From Duganella alba (GTDB lineage Bacteria > Pseudomonadota > Gammaproteobacteria > Burkholderiales > Burkholderiaceae_D), in NCBI RefSeq assembly GCF_009674495.1, contig NZ_WKJN01000002.1, positions 1 to 64,000 of the forward strand: a stretch of DNA of 64,000 bases, written 5' to 3'. Shown in pieces: positions 44,912-53,992 of the stretch. The notes under the pieces were generated by a model. The model ran no database searches. It worked only from the letters and a program-made list of their open reading frames with translations, and was not told the DNA's origin. The first letter of the stretch is position 1; every line of letters begins with the position of its first letter. A program made the translations under genes and the position numbers.

Positions 44912-46363
44912 ATGAACAGCATATGGATGGTGGCGGCCGTCATTGCGCCATGTTTGCTGGCGCTGGCGGCCGGCCAGTGGCAGGCGCGCGGCCTGCGCGC
45001 GCGCTGTGCCCAGTTGCAGGCGGCGCTGGCGGCGCAGCGCGACACCGAAATGCGGCTGGACTTTATCGCCCATCACGACAGCCTGACGGGCCTGCCGAAC
45101 CGCCTGCAATTCCAGATGCAGCTGGAGCACGGCGTGGCCTACGCGCGCCGCCACGACAATCTGCTGGCGGTGTTGTTTGTCGATATCGACAGTTTTAAAG
45201 CCATCAACGATACGCTGGGCCATGACGCCGGCGACCAGGTGCTGGTGCAGTTCGCCCAGCGCCTGCGCCAGTGCGTGCGCGAGGTCGATACGGTGGCGCG
45301 CCAGGGCGGTGACGAATTCATCGTGCTGCTGACGGAGCTGCGCAGCGGCGCCGACGCGCAGCAGGTGGCGGAGAAGATCATGCTGGCCATCGCCGAGCCG
45401 TTCACCGTCAACGGCGAGCTGCTGGACGTGGCGGCCAGCATCGGCGTGGCGGTGTACCCGGACGATGACGAGGATATCGACACGCTGATCGAGAAGGCCG
45501 ATCTGGCGATGTACGCGGCCAAGCAGCGCGGCAAGGGCGCCAGTCTGCGCTTCCTGCCCAGCATGCAGGCCAAGGCGTATTCGCGGCTGATCCTGGAGAC
45601 GGCGCTGCGCCACGCGCTGGAGCACAATGAATTCATCCTCACCTACCAGCCCAAGATGAATCTGAAGGAGCGGCGCATCACCGGCGTGAAGGCGCTGCTG
45701 CGCTGGAAGCATCCGGAGCTGGGGCTGGTGATGCCGCTGGACTTCCTGCCGGTGCTGGAGCAGAGCGCGCTGATACTGCCGGTCGGCTCGTGGGCGATGA
45801 CGACGGCGGTGGCGCAGGCGCGCCGCTGGCTGGAGCAGGGACAGGTGCAGACGGTGGCGCTGCACCTGTCGCCGCGCCAGTTCTTCCACAAGGATATCGC
45901 GCCGAGCTTCGCGGCGATCCTGGACAAGGCCGGCGTGCCGGGGCGCTGCATCGAGCTGGAAATCACCGAGGCCATGCTGATCGATAAGAACCAGAACGCG
46001 GAGGAGATCCTGCAGCAGTTCAAGCAGCTGGGCGTGCGGATTGCGATCAGCGATTTCGGCACCGGCTATGCGTCGCTCAATTACCTGCGGCGCTTCCCGG
46101 TGGATGTGGTGAAGATCGACAAGTCGTTTGTCGACGACCTGGCGCGCGGCGGGGCGATGGTGCGCGCCATTATCGAGATGGCGCATACGCTGAACATGCA
46201 GGTGATCGCGGCCGGCGTGGAGAACGCCGGGCAGCTGGCGCAGTTGTCGGCGATGGGCTGCGACGAGGCGTTCGGCTTCTGCATCAGCGCCCCGGTGGCG
46301 CCGGAAGAGGTGGAGGCGCTGCTGGCCGGCGGCCGGCAGCGCGTGGCCGTCACTACTTCGTGA
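44912..46363 (+). CDS. GGDEF-EAL protein with an active GGDEF and a degenerate EAL domain
   Basis: This 483-residue protein has an N-terminal membrane helix (about 4-24), then a GGDEF domain (GGDEF at 132-136, I-site RxxD at 123-126) and an EAL domain (about 220-475). The EAL Glu is Lys (K260 in GVKALLRW). Other catalytic positions are also lost: H318 for Asn, S380 for the first Asp of DDFGTG, A434 for Glu of AEGVE and F454 for the Gln. The Glu of EITE (E353), D381 and K401 are retained. It should make cyclic-di-GMP but not degrade it; the EAL half may be a regulatory binding domain. The start MNSIWMV has GGAGAGGG upstream. The gene ends 11 bp inside the convergent glycosidase gene. Confidence 0.92.
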   Translation: MNSIWMVAAVIAPCLLALAAGQWQARGLRARCAQLQAALAAQRDTEMRLDFIAHHDSLTGLPNRLQFQMQLEHGVAYARRHDNLLAVLFVDIDSFKAINDTLGHDAGDQVLVQFAQRLRQCVREVDTVARQGGDEFIVLLTELRSGADAQQVAEKIMLAIAEPFTVNGELLDVAASIGVAVYPDDDEDIDTLIEKADLAMYAAKQRGKGASLRFLPSMQAKAYSRLILETALRHALEHNEFILTYQPKMNLKERRITGVKALLRWKHPELGLVMPLDFLPVLEQSALILPVGSWAMTTAVAQARRWLEQGQVQTVALHLSPRQFFHKDIAPSFAAILDKAGVPGRCIELEITEAMLIDKNQNAEEILQQFKQLGVRIAISDFGTGYASLNYLRRFPVDVVKIDKSFVDDLARGGAMVRAIIEMAHTLNMQVIAAGVENAGQLAQLSAMGCDEAFGFCISAPVAPEEVEALLAGGRQRVAVTTS

Positions 46364-48791
46364 GCATGATGCGCACGCCGTGGATGTCGAACTTGTTGGA
46401 CGGCCCCTTGACGCCGCCCGCATCGCCGTAGGTGGCGTTGTTCTTCATGTAGCTCATGTTGTAGAAGTCGTCCAGTTCCAGCGTGTAGCTGCCGGGCTTG
46501 AGGCTGGCGCGCAGCGGCGTCGAATACTTCGCGCCCTGCGCCGCCGGCGAGTGCGGCAGCTGCACCACGCCGCTGGCGACGACGGCGCCGCCGCTGTCCT
46601 TCAACGACGCCCATTTGACGCCGCCGCTGACGCCGAGGCGGATGTCGTGCGCGGTGTTGCGGTACTTGATATGCACCGCGTAGCCGCCTTCGCGCTCCAC
46701 CTTGAAGGTCTGGGCAAAGGTGTCGGAAGGCGCGCCCCAGCCGTTGCGCGAGACGGCGATTTCCTCGCCGCTGTTCAGGCATGCCGGCATGCTGTGGTGG
46801 CTGCGGTTGCCGGAGCTGGTGTACACGGCTTCCACCGCATAGCAAAGATTGGCTTCCGTGCCGGCGTGGCGGTCGGCCCAGGTGGCGGCCGTGATGCGCG
46901 GGCCGACCAGCTGGCCGTTGCGGTAGACGTTGAACGCCACGCCTTTGCCCCCGCCGTCGATGCGCAGCGTCGGCAGGCCGTAGCTGCCGCGTTCCAGCTT
47001 GGCGATGCGCGGCTCGGCCGGCGCATACACGGCGGCGTCCTGCACCAGCGGCCTGGCGGTCACGCTGCGCTTGGCCTGCTGGCCGGGCAGCAGTTTGCCG
47101 AGGCGGATTTCGACGGTGTTGTTGTCGCCCAGCGCTTCCCAGTCCAGCGTGCCGGCGGCCAGCTTGCCGTTCAGCGTGATGCTGTCGACGGCGTAGTAGC
47201 CGTTGCCGGCGACGGCGGCGGGCAGCAGCACGCGCACTTGCAGGCGTTTGCCGCGCAGGGTCAGGTTGTTGAGCGTGATGGCGTCGCTGCCGGCGAAGGT
47301 GTCGCGGCGCAGCCTGGCGGTGATGAACGGGTGCAGGGCGATGCCGTCGTTGGTGGTCTGCACGCCGAACACGCTGCCGACCACCATGCCGAGGTAGCCG
47401 CCCACGGACCAGAGCTGGCGGCGCGAGTTGATCACCGGGCCGCTCAACTTGCCGTCGTCGAGCATCGGCTGGCCGGACAGCCATTCCAGGTTCTCCATGT
47501 TGGACAAATTGGTGGCGGCGCCGCGCAGCAGCGTGTCGTAGGCCGCATCGGCCACGGCGACGTTGCCGCCGATGGCGGCCGCCTTCAGGCCGAAGGTGGT
47601 GACGAAGGGCCACATGGCGCGGTTGTGGTAGACGGCGGTATTGGCCTGCTGCGGCCAGATCACCGGCGCGCCCAGCGGACCATGCGGGTAGTGCGCGAGG
47701 ATGCTCTGCGCCTGCTGCTGGTCGGCGATGCCGGTGACGATGGCCAGCGACTGGCCCAGCCAGTCGTACTTGTATTCGGCGGCGCCGTCGAAGTGGCCGG
47801 CGGTGAGGCTGCTGTACATGCCGCTGTCGGCCTGCCAGAAGCGCTGGTTGATGGCGGCTTTCAGGTCGGCGGCCCAGCCGCTGTAGCGCGCGGCGCCGGC
47901 GGCGTCGCCCTGTTCGGCCGCCAGCTGCGCGGCCAGCGTCAGCGCCTTGTAGTGGGCGGCGTTGGTGGACAGCGCCTTGGAGGTGGCCATGAAGGCCAGT
48001 TCGTCCGGTATCCAGGCGGCGTAGGTCTGGTCGCGCCAGTCGAGGAAGGATTGCTCGCCGTTGTACAAGCCGTCGGCGGCGTCCCAGATGGCGAGGCGGT
48101 CGTTGTCCAGCGTGTTGCGCAGCGCGTGCAGGGCTTTCTGTGCGAAGGCGGCGCGTTCGGCCGGCGGCAGGGCTTTCAATGCTTCGTCGGCGCCGAAGGC
48201 CCAGCTGACGCGGTCCGAGCTGACCGGCCAGCTGCCGCCGCTGCCGGTGTCCTGTACGATCTGGTAGCCGTCGCCGCTGGCGTGGGCGCCGGCCGTGACG
48301 CCGTCGCGGTAGCCGGCCAGCTTGAATTCCAGCGAGTTGCGGGTGCGCTGCGGGTCGAGCATGCCGAGGCCCAGCGAGGCGGCGTAGGACAGGTCGCGCG
48401 TCCACACGTAGTGCCATGATTCGCCGGTTTCGAAGCAGTCGCACGGGATCGGATTGCCGCCGTTGTAGCTGCCGTCGCGGATTTCGCTCACCGAGTCCTG
48501 CTTCATTTCGACGCCGGCCAGCGCGAACAGCGCGTCGAAGCCGAGGTTGCCGCTGCGGACGGTCGGCAGCGCGGCGCTTTCGGCGTAGCTGATTTCCTGC
48601 TTGCCGCCGTCGCGCACGCGCATGGTGGTGGACTGGGTGTAGCTGCGCAGTGTGGCGGCGGCATCCGGCGTGGCGTAGCGCACGGTTTCCTGTTTGCCGT
48701 CAAAGGTGGGGTAGCGGCTGACCGCGTCGGCGGCCAGGGCGGGCAAGGCCGCGCTCAGGGCGGCGGCCAGTGCGCACAAGGTGAAACGCAT
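46353..48791 (-). CDS. Secreted (alpha/alpha)6-barrel glycoside hydrolase, probably alpha-glucan active
   Basis: This 812-residue protein has a signal peptide (about 1-20) and a large six-hairpin-type barrel (about 60-600) with HYVWTRDLSYAASLGLGML, the typical W-x-x-D/R region, and LWSVGGYLGMVVGSVFGV near its end. Two beta-rich domains follow (from about 600), one perhaps carbohydrate-binding. I cannot name the GH family; GH15, GH37 or GH63-like enzymes are closest in appearance. It is second in an operon with a GH13 amylase, whose stop overlaps its start (TAATG). A role in splitting maltodextrin or related alpha-glucan outside the inner membrane is inferred from that. Confidence 0.82.
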   Translation of the reverse strand: MRFTLCALAAALSAALPALAADAVSRYPTFDGKQETVRYATPDAAATLRSYTQSTTMRVRDGGKQEISYAESAALPTVRSGNLGFDALFALAGVEMKQDSVSEIRDGSYNGGNPIPCDCFETGESWHYVWTRDLSYAASLGLGMLDPQRTRNSLEFKLAGYRDGVTAGAHASGDGYQIVQDTGSGGSWPVSSDRVSWAFGADEALKALPPAERAAFAQKALHALRNTLDNDRLAIWDAADGLYNGEQSFLDWRDQTYAAWIPDELAFMATSKALSTNAAHYKALTLAAQLAAEQGDAAGAARYSGWAADLKAAINQRFWQADSGMYSSLTAGHFDGAAEYKYDWLGQSLAIVTGIADQQQAQSILAHYPHGPLGAPVIWPQQANTAVYHNRAMWPFVTTFGLKAAAIGGNVAVADAAYDTLLRGAATNLSNMENLEWLSGQPMLDDGKLSGPVINSRRQLWSVGGYLGMVVGSVFGVQTTNDGIALHPFITARLRRDTFAGSDAITLNNLTLRGKRLQVRVLLPAAVAGNGYYAVDSITLNGKLAAGTLDWEALGDNNTVEIRLGKLLPGQQAKRSVTARPLVQDAAVYAPAEPRIAKLERGSYGLPTLRIDGGGKGVAFNVYRNGQLVGPRITAATWADRHAGTEANLCYAVEAVYTSSGNRSHHSMPACLNSGEEIAVSRNGWGAPSDTFAQTFKVEREGGYAVHIKYRNTAHDIRLGVSGGVKWASLKDSGGAVVASGVVQLPHSPAAQGAKYSTPLRASLKPGSYTLELDDFYNMSYMKNNATYGDAGGVKGPSNKFDIHGVRIMLTK

Positions 48792-50638
48792 TATTCAATC
48801 TCCAATATCGTTACCGAACGTGCCGGCAGTTTGACTTCGCCGGCCAGCGGGACGCGCTGGCCGCTGATGACGTCCGTGCCGGCGCTGACGCCGTCCAGCA
48901 TTTCGTGGAAGCGCGCCGTCTTGAGCACGGTGTCGGTCTTGTTTTTATTGAAGGCTACCATGACTTTCTTCGCGCCGTCGTAGCGGAAGTAGACGTAGGT
49001 GTTCTGCTCCGGGCCGTAGTGCATCATCTTGCCGTTGTGGATGACGGTGGCGGTCTTGCGCCAGTTGAACAGCTTCTTGACGTAGGCTTGCGCCGCCAGT
49101 TGCTGCGGCGTCAGGCCCTGGCCGGTGAAGGCGTTGACGGTGTCGCCGCGCCAGCCGCCGGGAAAGTCGAGGCGGTAGGAGGCGTCGTCGCGCACCTTGG
49201 TGTTGCTGGTCATGAGGATTTCGCTGCCGGTGTAGAACTGCGGGATGCGCGGCGCGGTCGCCACGAAGGCCATCGCCATGCGGAACAGGTCTTCATCGCC
49301 ATGCAGTTCGCTGAAGATGCGCGAGACGTCGTGGTTCCCTTCGAACAGCACCAGGTTGCCCGGATTCGGGTACAGGTAGTCGAGCGACAGCGCTTCGTAC
49401 AGCGTGGTCAGGCTGTGTTCATCGCCGTCGCCGGCGGCCAGGCCGCGGCGCATGGCGTCGGTCAGCGGGAAGTCCATCATGCTTGGCATGTGCGATGCGT
49501 AGCCGTTGAAGTTGCGCTTGCCCTCCTGCCAGTGCGCCACCACCGGCGCCAGGGGACTCCATTCCTCGCCCACCATGTTCAGGTGCGGGTACTCGGCCAT
49601 CAGCGCGCCGGACCAGCGGCTCAGGAAGTCGGTGTTGGAATAGCCGTAGGTGTCGACCCGCAGGCCGGCCAGGCCGGCGTATTCCACCCACCAGATGTCG
49701 TTCTGGATCAGATAGGTGGCCAGGTAGGGATTGGCCTGGTTCAGGTCCGGCATGCTTTGCGTGAACCAGCCGGCGGTGAAGTTGGTCTTGTCCTGCTCCG
49801 ACGCATACGGGTCTTGCAGCGCCACGCGGTGGTGCTCGGTCGGCACGTACTTGCCCTGGTAGGTGAGCCAGTCCGGCGCCGGCATGTCCTGCAGCCACCA
49901 GTGCCTGCTGCCGATGTGGTTGAGCACCACGTCCTGGATCACGCCGATGCCCTTGCTGCGCGCCTGCGCCACGAAGTCGCGGTATTCCTCGTTGCTGCCG
50001 TAGCGCGGGTCGATGCGGTAGTGGTCGGTGGTGGCGTAGCCGTGGTAGGAGTAGTCCGGCATGTTCGATTCCAGCAGCGGCGTCGGCCACAGCATGGTGA
50101 AGCCCATGCCGGCGATGTAGTCGAGGTGGTCGGCCATGCCGCTGATGTCGCCGCCGTGGCGGCCGCCCTTGTTGGCGCGGTCGGCGCGCTCACTCATGCC
50201 GGCGGCGCTGTCGTTGGCCGGATTGCCGTTGGCAAAGCGGTCGGGCATGACCTGGTAGATGGCGTCCTTGCTGCTGAAGCCGGCGCGCTGCGCCGAGCCG
50301 GGCGCACGCGCCAGCAGCTGGTAGCTGTAATGGACGTTCTGGCTGCCGCGCTTGAAGGTCAGGTCGATCTTGCCGGGCTGGGTGTCCGGCGCGATCTCCA
50401 GGTCGACAAACAGGTAGTTGCGGTTGGCGACCCGGCTGACCGCGGCGATGCGCACGCCGGGATAGGCCAGCGCCGGCTCCAGGTCGGCGATCTGCTGGCC
50501 GTGCACCATCAGCTGCAGCCGGGTGTTGTGCATGCCGGTCCACCACAGCGGCGGGTCCATGTGGTCGATCTGGTAAGGGGCGGCCGGGGCGGCCAGCGGG
50601 AGCGCCGACAGCAGCGCGGTGGCGAGAATCTTGTTCAT
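48791..50638 (-). CDS. Periplasmic GH13 alpha-glucanase (cyclomaltodextrinase/neopullulanase-like)
   Basis: This 615-residue enzyme has a signal peptide (about 1-19), an N-terminal beta-sandwich domain (about 20-120) and the (beta/alpha)8 catalytic barrel. GH13 motifs are DVVLNHIGS, the nucleophile Asp in GLRVDTYGYSN, the acid Glu in MVGEEW and the third catalytic Asp in FEGNHDVSR. The N-terminal domain and motif set match periplasmic cyclomaltodextrinases of the SusA-like type, which cut maltodextrins or cyclodextrins. It is divergent from the TonB receptor that probably imports its substrate. Its translation is coupled to the second glycosidase, and the palindrome at 50657-50674 sits just upstream of its ribosome site. 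Confidence 0.93.
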   Translation of the reverse strand: MNKILATALLSALPLAAPAAPYQIDHMDPPLWWTGMHNTRLQLMVHGQQIADLEPALAYPGVRIAAVSRVANRNYLFVDLEIAPDTQPGKIDLTFKRGSQNVHYSYQLLARAPGSAQRAGFSSKDAIYQVMPDRFANGNPANDSAAGMSERADRANKGGRHGGDISGMADHLDYIAGMGFTMLWPTPLLESNMPDYSYHGYATTDHYRIDPRYGSNEEYRDFVAQARSKGIGVIQDVVLNHIGSRHWWLQDMPAPDWLTYQGKYVPTEHHRVALQDPYASEQDKTNFTAGWFTQSMPDLNQANPYLATYLIQNDIWWVEYAGLAGLRVDTYGYSNTDFLSRWSGALMAEYPHLNMVGEEWSPLAPVVAHWQEGKRNFNGYASHMPSMMDFPLTDAMRRGLAAGDGDEHSLTTLYEALSLDYLYPNPGNLVLFEGNHDVSRIFSELHGDEDLFRMAMAFVATAPRIPQFYTGSEILMTSNTKVRDDASYRLDFPGGWRGDTVNAFTGQGLTPQQLAAQAYVKKLFNWRKTATVIHNGKMMHYGPEQNTYVYFRYDGAKKVMVAFNKNKTDTVLKTARFHEMLDGVSAGTDVISGQRVPLAGEVKLPARSVTILEIE

Positions 50639-50656
50639 ACAGTCTCCAGAGGGGCT

Positions 50657-50674
50657 TGTAGTAGTCGTACTACA
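50657..50674. promoter_or_regulatory. Palindromic operator 1 (TGTAGTA-N4-TACTACA)
   Basis: A perfect inverted repeat with 7-bp arms stands 19-36 bases upstream of the amylase start. It resembles LacI-type sites. Together with the sites at 50829 and 50862, it marks the 450-bp region between amylase and receptor as a regulated divergent promoter. Confidence 0.65.
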
Positions 50675-50828
50675 GGCGCATTTTGATGGTTTCGCCCGAG
50701 AATACTATGAAAACTGTCGCTTTTTCTAGTTTTAATACAGATATTCAGCCCGTGCCGGCCTGTCGCTTGACTGCGCCGGGTTGACAGGTAGGAAATGCAA
50801 CAGAATCCTGGCTTGGTGCACAGCAAAA

Positions 50829-50843
50829 TGTAGTTCCACTACA
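50829..50843. promoter_or_regulatory. Palindromic operator 2 (TGTAGT-N3-ACTACA)
   Basis: A second perfect inverted repeat of the same TGTAGT/ACTACA half-sites, 106 bases upstream of the receptor promoter -10 hexamer and 190 bases from the amylase start. Confidence 0.6.
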
Positions 50844-50861
50844 CGGACGCCGGCCCGCTTC

Positions 50862-50876
50862 TGTAGCCGAAATACA
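50862..50876. promoter_or_regulatory. Degenerate operator 3 (TGTA-N7-TACA)
   Basis: The outer four bases of each half-site of operator 2 are kept with identical spacing, but the inner bases differ. It may be a weak third binding site. Two further similar boxes, CTAGTTTTAATACA near 50728 and CTAGTTTTAGTACA near 50961, lie in the same gap; the rest of the 450-bp region shows nothing else. Confidence 0.4.
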
Positions 50877-50948
50877 ACGAGAACCAGGTTTTCATAGGGG
50901 ATGCAAGGGCTGGCGCGCCTATGAAGGCGTAAGAATGCTGAAGCTTGA

Positions 50949-50976
50949 TTGACACAGAATCTAGTTTTAGTACAAA
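50949..50976 (+). promoter_or_regulatory. Probable sigma-70 promoter of the TonB-receptor gene
   Basis: TTGACA (50949-50954) and TACAAA (50971-50976) are separated by 16 bases. The start codon is 114 bases downstream. A CTAGTTTTAGTACA box overlaps the spacer and -10, so a repressor bound there would block the promoter. Confidence 0.6.
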
Positions 50977-51089
50977 ATTCCGCTTAGAACGTCCTTGAGA
51001 GCGTTCGTATTCCTTGGAACCCGTGTAGTCGATGTAGCCAGAGCCGGCCGTGGTGTCGCGGGTATTTTTTTGATGATGAGGGGACACTG

Positions 51090-53915
51090 ATGAAGAATTC
51101 CGTTAACCAGCGCGGCGCCGCCCAGGCCGCTTTTAAATTGAGCCCGGTCGCCGCTGGTTGCGCCGTATTGCTGTCGACACTGGTCCAGCCCGCCTTCGCG
51201 CAGACCGCGCCGGCCGCCGATGCCGTGCAGAGCGTGACCGTGTCCGGTATCCGCCGCGGCATCGAAGACGCGATCTCGGTCAAGAAAGACGCCAGCTCCA
51301 TCGTGGAAGCGATTTCGGCGGAAGACATCGGCAAGCTGCCGGACACCACCATCGCCGAGTCGCTGGCCCGCCTGCCAGGCCTGACCACCCAGCGTACCAA
51401 GGACGGCAATGCCTCCACCGTCAGCATCCGCGGCCTAGGCCCGGACTTCGCCGGCTACCTGCTGAACGGCCGCGAACAGACCAGCACCGGCGACAGCCGC
51501 TCGGTCGACCTGAGCGCCTATCCGGCTGAACTGATCGCCGGCGCCACCGTCTACAAAACCACCGATTCGACCGTCATGGGCGCGGGCCTGGCCGGCACCA
51601 TCGACCAGCAACTGATCGATCCGCTGGCCTTCGGCAAGCGCACCATCGCGGTCAAGTACCAGAAGACCAAGAACGGCCTGGGCCTGGAAGCGCAGGGCCA
51701 GGGACACCGCGAGAGCGTCACCTACATCGACCAGTTCCTGAACCGCACCCTGGGTGTGGCGATCGGCTACGTGCGTCAGACCAGCGATGCGTCGCAATAT
51801 GAATTCGGCACCTGGGGCGACTACACCGGCCCGGTGACGCTGGCCAACGGCAGCATCGTCGACGCCAAGGTGCCGGGCGGCTCGGGCTACAACGCCAGCA
51901 CCCGCAATGTGCGCGACGACCGCAAGGGCGTGGCGGCGATCATCGCGTTCAAGCCTAACCGCGACTTCAACAGCCAGATCGATATGTTCTGGTCGAAGAT
52001 CGACGACTACACCAAGGTCAGCCAGATCCAGATCCCTGGCACGCTGACCGACAAGACGCTGAAAGGCGTGTTCAACAACGCCACCGTGGTCAACGGCGTG
52101 GCCACCGCCGGCACCATGACCAATGTGGGCCTGATCGACCGCAACGAAGGCATCCTGGACAACGACACCATCAAGTCGATCGGCTGGAAAACCAACCTGA
52201 AACTGGGCAACGGCTGGAGCACCATGCTCGACCTGAGCCACAACTCGGCCGACCGCGTCGAGCGCGACGTGGAATACTACGGCGGCACGCCGACCAACGC
52301 CAACCTGACCCTGACCGGTCTGGATGGTCATATTCCGACCATGGCTTACGGCAACAGCCTGACCGACCCGAACACCATGGCCGTGCGCAACCAGTGCGGC
52401 TGGTCCGGCATCGCCAACGACTCAGCGTGCGGCTCGATCTCGCAGGCCGGTTACTACAAGGGCCCGACCATCCGCGACCAGGTCAATGCGATCCGCCTGG
52501 AAGCCAAGTACGAACTCCCGGAGAACGGCTACTTCTCGAACCTGCGCTTCGGCGTCAACTTCACCGACCGCACCAAGAAGCGCGTGGCCGATGAAGGCGT
52601 GATCCAGTCGATCACCGGCGGCGGCTACGACCGCATTGCCTTCCCGAGCGGTTCGACGGTGGCCAACAACGTTGGCGGCACCGGCCTGAGCATGCTGGTG
52701 TTCGATCCACAGGTCAACCTGATTCCTGGCGCCGTGGTGCAGCGCAAGTACGCTGCCGACATCCTGTCGAAATCCTACGGCGTGCAGGAAAAACTGAGCA
52801 CCGCCTACGCCAAGCTGGATATCGACAGCCGCGTCGGCGAGATCCCGGTCAGCGGCAACGTCGGCTTCCAGGCCGTGCACACCAAGCAGGAAGCGACCGG
52901 CTACCATGCAGCGGTAGGCGCCTCGCCGGTGCTGGCCGACCCGTCGACCGGCCTGGTGACCGATGGCACCAGCTACAACGATTTCCTGCCGTCGCTGAAC
53001 CTGAATTTCGATCTGGGCAACAGCTACCTGGGCCGTTTCGCCATGTCGAAACAGCTGGCGCGTCCGAACATGACCGACATGCGTAACTCGTTCAGCTTCG
53101 CCACCAACAGCACGCCGACCGCCGTCAACGGCCAGCCGGCGCCGCCAGCGCGCTTCGAAGGTTCGGCGGGTAACCCGAACCTGAAGCCGTTCCGCGCCGA
53201 TGCGCTGGACTTGTCGCTGGAAAAATACTTCGCCAAGAAGGGCTACATCAGCGCCGCGCTGTTCTACAAAAAGCTGAACAGCTACATCGTGCCGATGACC
53301 GATTCGCAGTTCGACTTCACGCCGTACATGGCGGCCTTCGGCCAGACCCCGCCGGCCGCCGGCACCAAGGGTATCTACACCACCACGGTCAACGGCAGTG
53401 GCGGCAACCTGAAGGGCGTGGAACTGACCGCGTCGGCGCCGTTCGAGCTGATTCACCCGATCCTGAACGGCTTCGGGGCGTCGGGCAGCTATTCGTCGAC
53501 CTTCAGCTCGGTGCAATTGCCTAACATTATCGGCAAGAACCCGGACCAGGCGGCCGACGCCGGCAATATCCCGCTGCCAGGCCTGTCGAAAACCAACGCC
53601 AAGCTGCAGCTGTACTTCGAGAAGAGCGGCTTCAGCGCCTTCGTCGCCACCAACTACCGTTCGCGCTATGTGGGCAACGTGGCCAACGACACCGTCGGCG
53701 GCTTCCCGTCGCTGGTGTACATCGAGTCGCAGAAGTGGCTGTCGGCGCAGATCGGTTACGAGATCCAGACCGGCCCGATGAAAGGCCTGTCGTTCCGCGT
53801 CGAGGGTAACAACCTGAACAGCCCTTACTACGTGGAGTCCAATGCCGACGGTTCGACCAAGACCCGCACGCAGACCGGCCGCACCCTGTTCTTCAGCGTC
53901 AGCTACAAGATGTAA
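51090..53915 (+). CDS. TonB-dependent receptor, carbohydrate type
   Basis: This 941-residue outer-membrane receptor has a long signal peptide (about 1-37, ending FAQT), a plug domain (about 50-190) with the TonB-box-like region VQSVTVSGIRRGIEDA and SIVEAISAEDIGKLPDTTIAESLARLPG, and a 22-strand barrel ending LFFSVSYKM. This plug sequence is typical of the large sugar and maltodextrin receptors of Xanthomonas, Caulobacter and related proteobacteria. Divergent alpha-glucan hydrolase genes support a maltodextrin or related substrate. It is followed by a terminator, then by the halogenase gene. Confidence 0.95.
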   Translation: MKNSVNQRGAAQAAFKLSPVAAGCAVLLSTLVQPAFAQTAPAADAVQSVTVSGIRRGIEDAISVKKDASSIVEAISAEDIGKLPDTTIAESLARLPGLTTQRTKDGNASTVSIRGLGPDFAGYLLNGREQTSTGDSRSVDLSAYPAELIAGATVYKTTDSTVMGAGLAGTIDQQLIDPLAFGKRTIAVKYQKTKNGLGLEAQGQGHRESVTYIDQFLNRTLGVAIGYVRQTSDASQYEFGTWGDYTGPVTLANGSIVDAKVPGGSGYNASTRNVRDDRKGVAAIIAFKPNRDFNSQIDMFWSKIDDYTKVSQIQIPGTLTDKTLKGVFNNATVVNGVATAGTMTNVGLIDRNEGILDNDTIKSIGWKTNLKLGNGWSTMLDLSHNSADRVERDVEYYGGTPTNANLTLTGLDGHIPTMAYGNSLTDPNTMAVRNQCGWSGIANDSACGSISQAGYYKGPTIRDQVNAIRLEAKYELPENGYFSNLRFGVNFTDRTKKRVADEGVIQSITGGGYDRIAFPSGSTVANNVGGTGLSMLVFDPQVNLIPGAVVQRKYAADILSKSYGVQEKLSTAYAKLDIDSRVGEIPVSGNVGFQAVHTKQEATGYHAAVGASPVLADPSTGLVTDGTSYNDFLPSLNLNFDLGNSYLGRFAMSKQLARPNMTDMRNSFSFATNSTPTAVNGQPAPPARFEGSAGNPNLKPFRADALDLSLEKYFAKKGYISAALFYKKLNSYIVPMTDSQFDFTPYMAAFGQTPPAAGTKGIYTTTVNGSGGNLKGVELTASAPFELIHPILNGFGASGSYSSTFSSVQLPNIIGKNPDQAADAGNIPLPGLSKTNAKLQLYFEKSGFSAFVATNYRSRYVGNVANDTVGGFPSLVYIESQKWLSAQIGYEIQTGPMKGLSFRVEGNNLNSPYYVESNADGSTKTRTQTGRTLFFSVSYKM

Positions 53916-53936
53916 GCTGAACCTGTGAGGTAAAGT

Positions 53937-53976
53937 AAAAGCCCCTTGTCCGGATTTCTTCGGCAAGGGGCTTTTT
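53937..53976 (+). terminator. Terminator after the TonB receptor
   Basis: AAAAGCCCCTTG pairs with CAAGGGGCTTTT over 12 bp around a 15-base loop, and the T-run continues. It lies 21 bases after the receptor stop and 17 bases before the halogenase start, so the halogenase is reached by readthrough or has its own promoter in the 77-bp gap. Confidence 0.9.
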
Positions 53977-53992
53977 ATCTTCTGGAGCGAAG

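Noticed and set aside
46380..48419. 679-residue plus-strand reading frame
   Set aside because: It is antisense to the secreted glycosidase and shows no domain or ribosome site.
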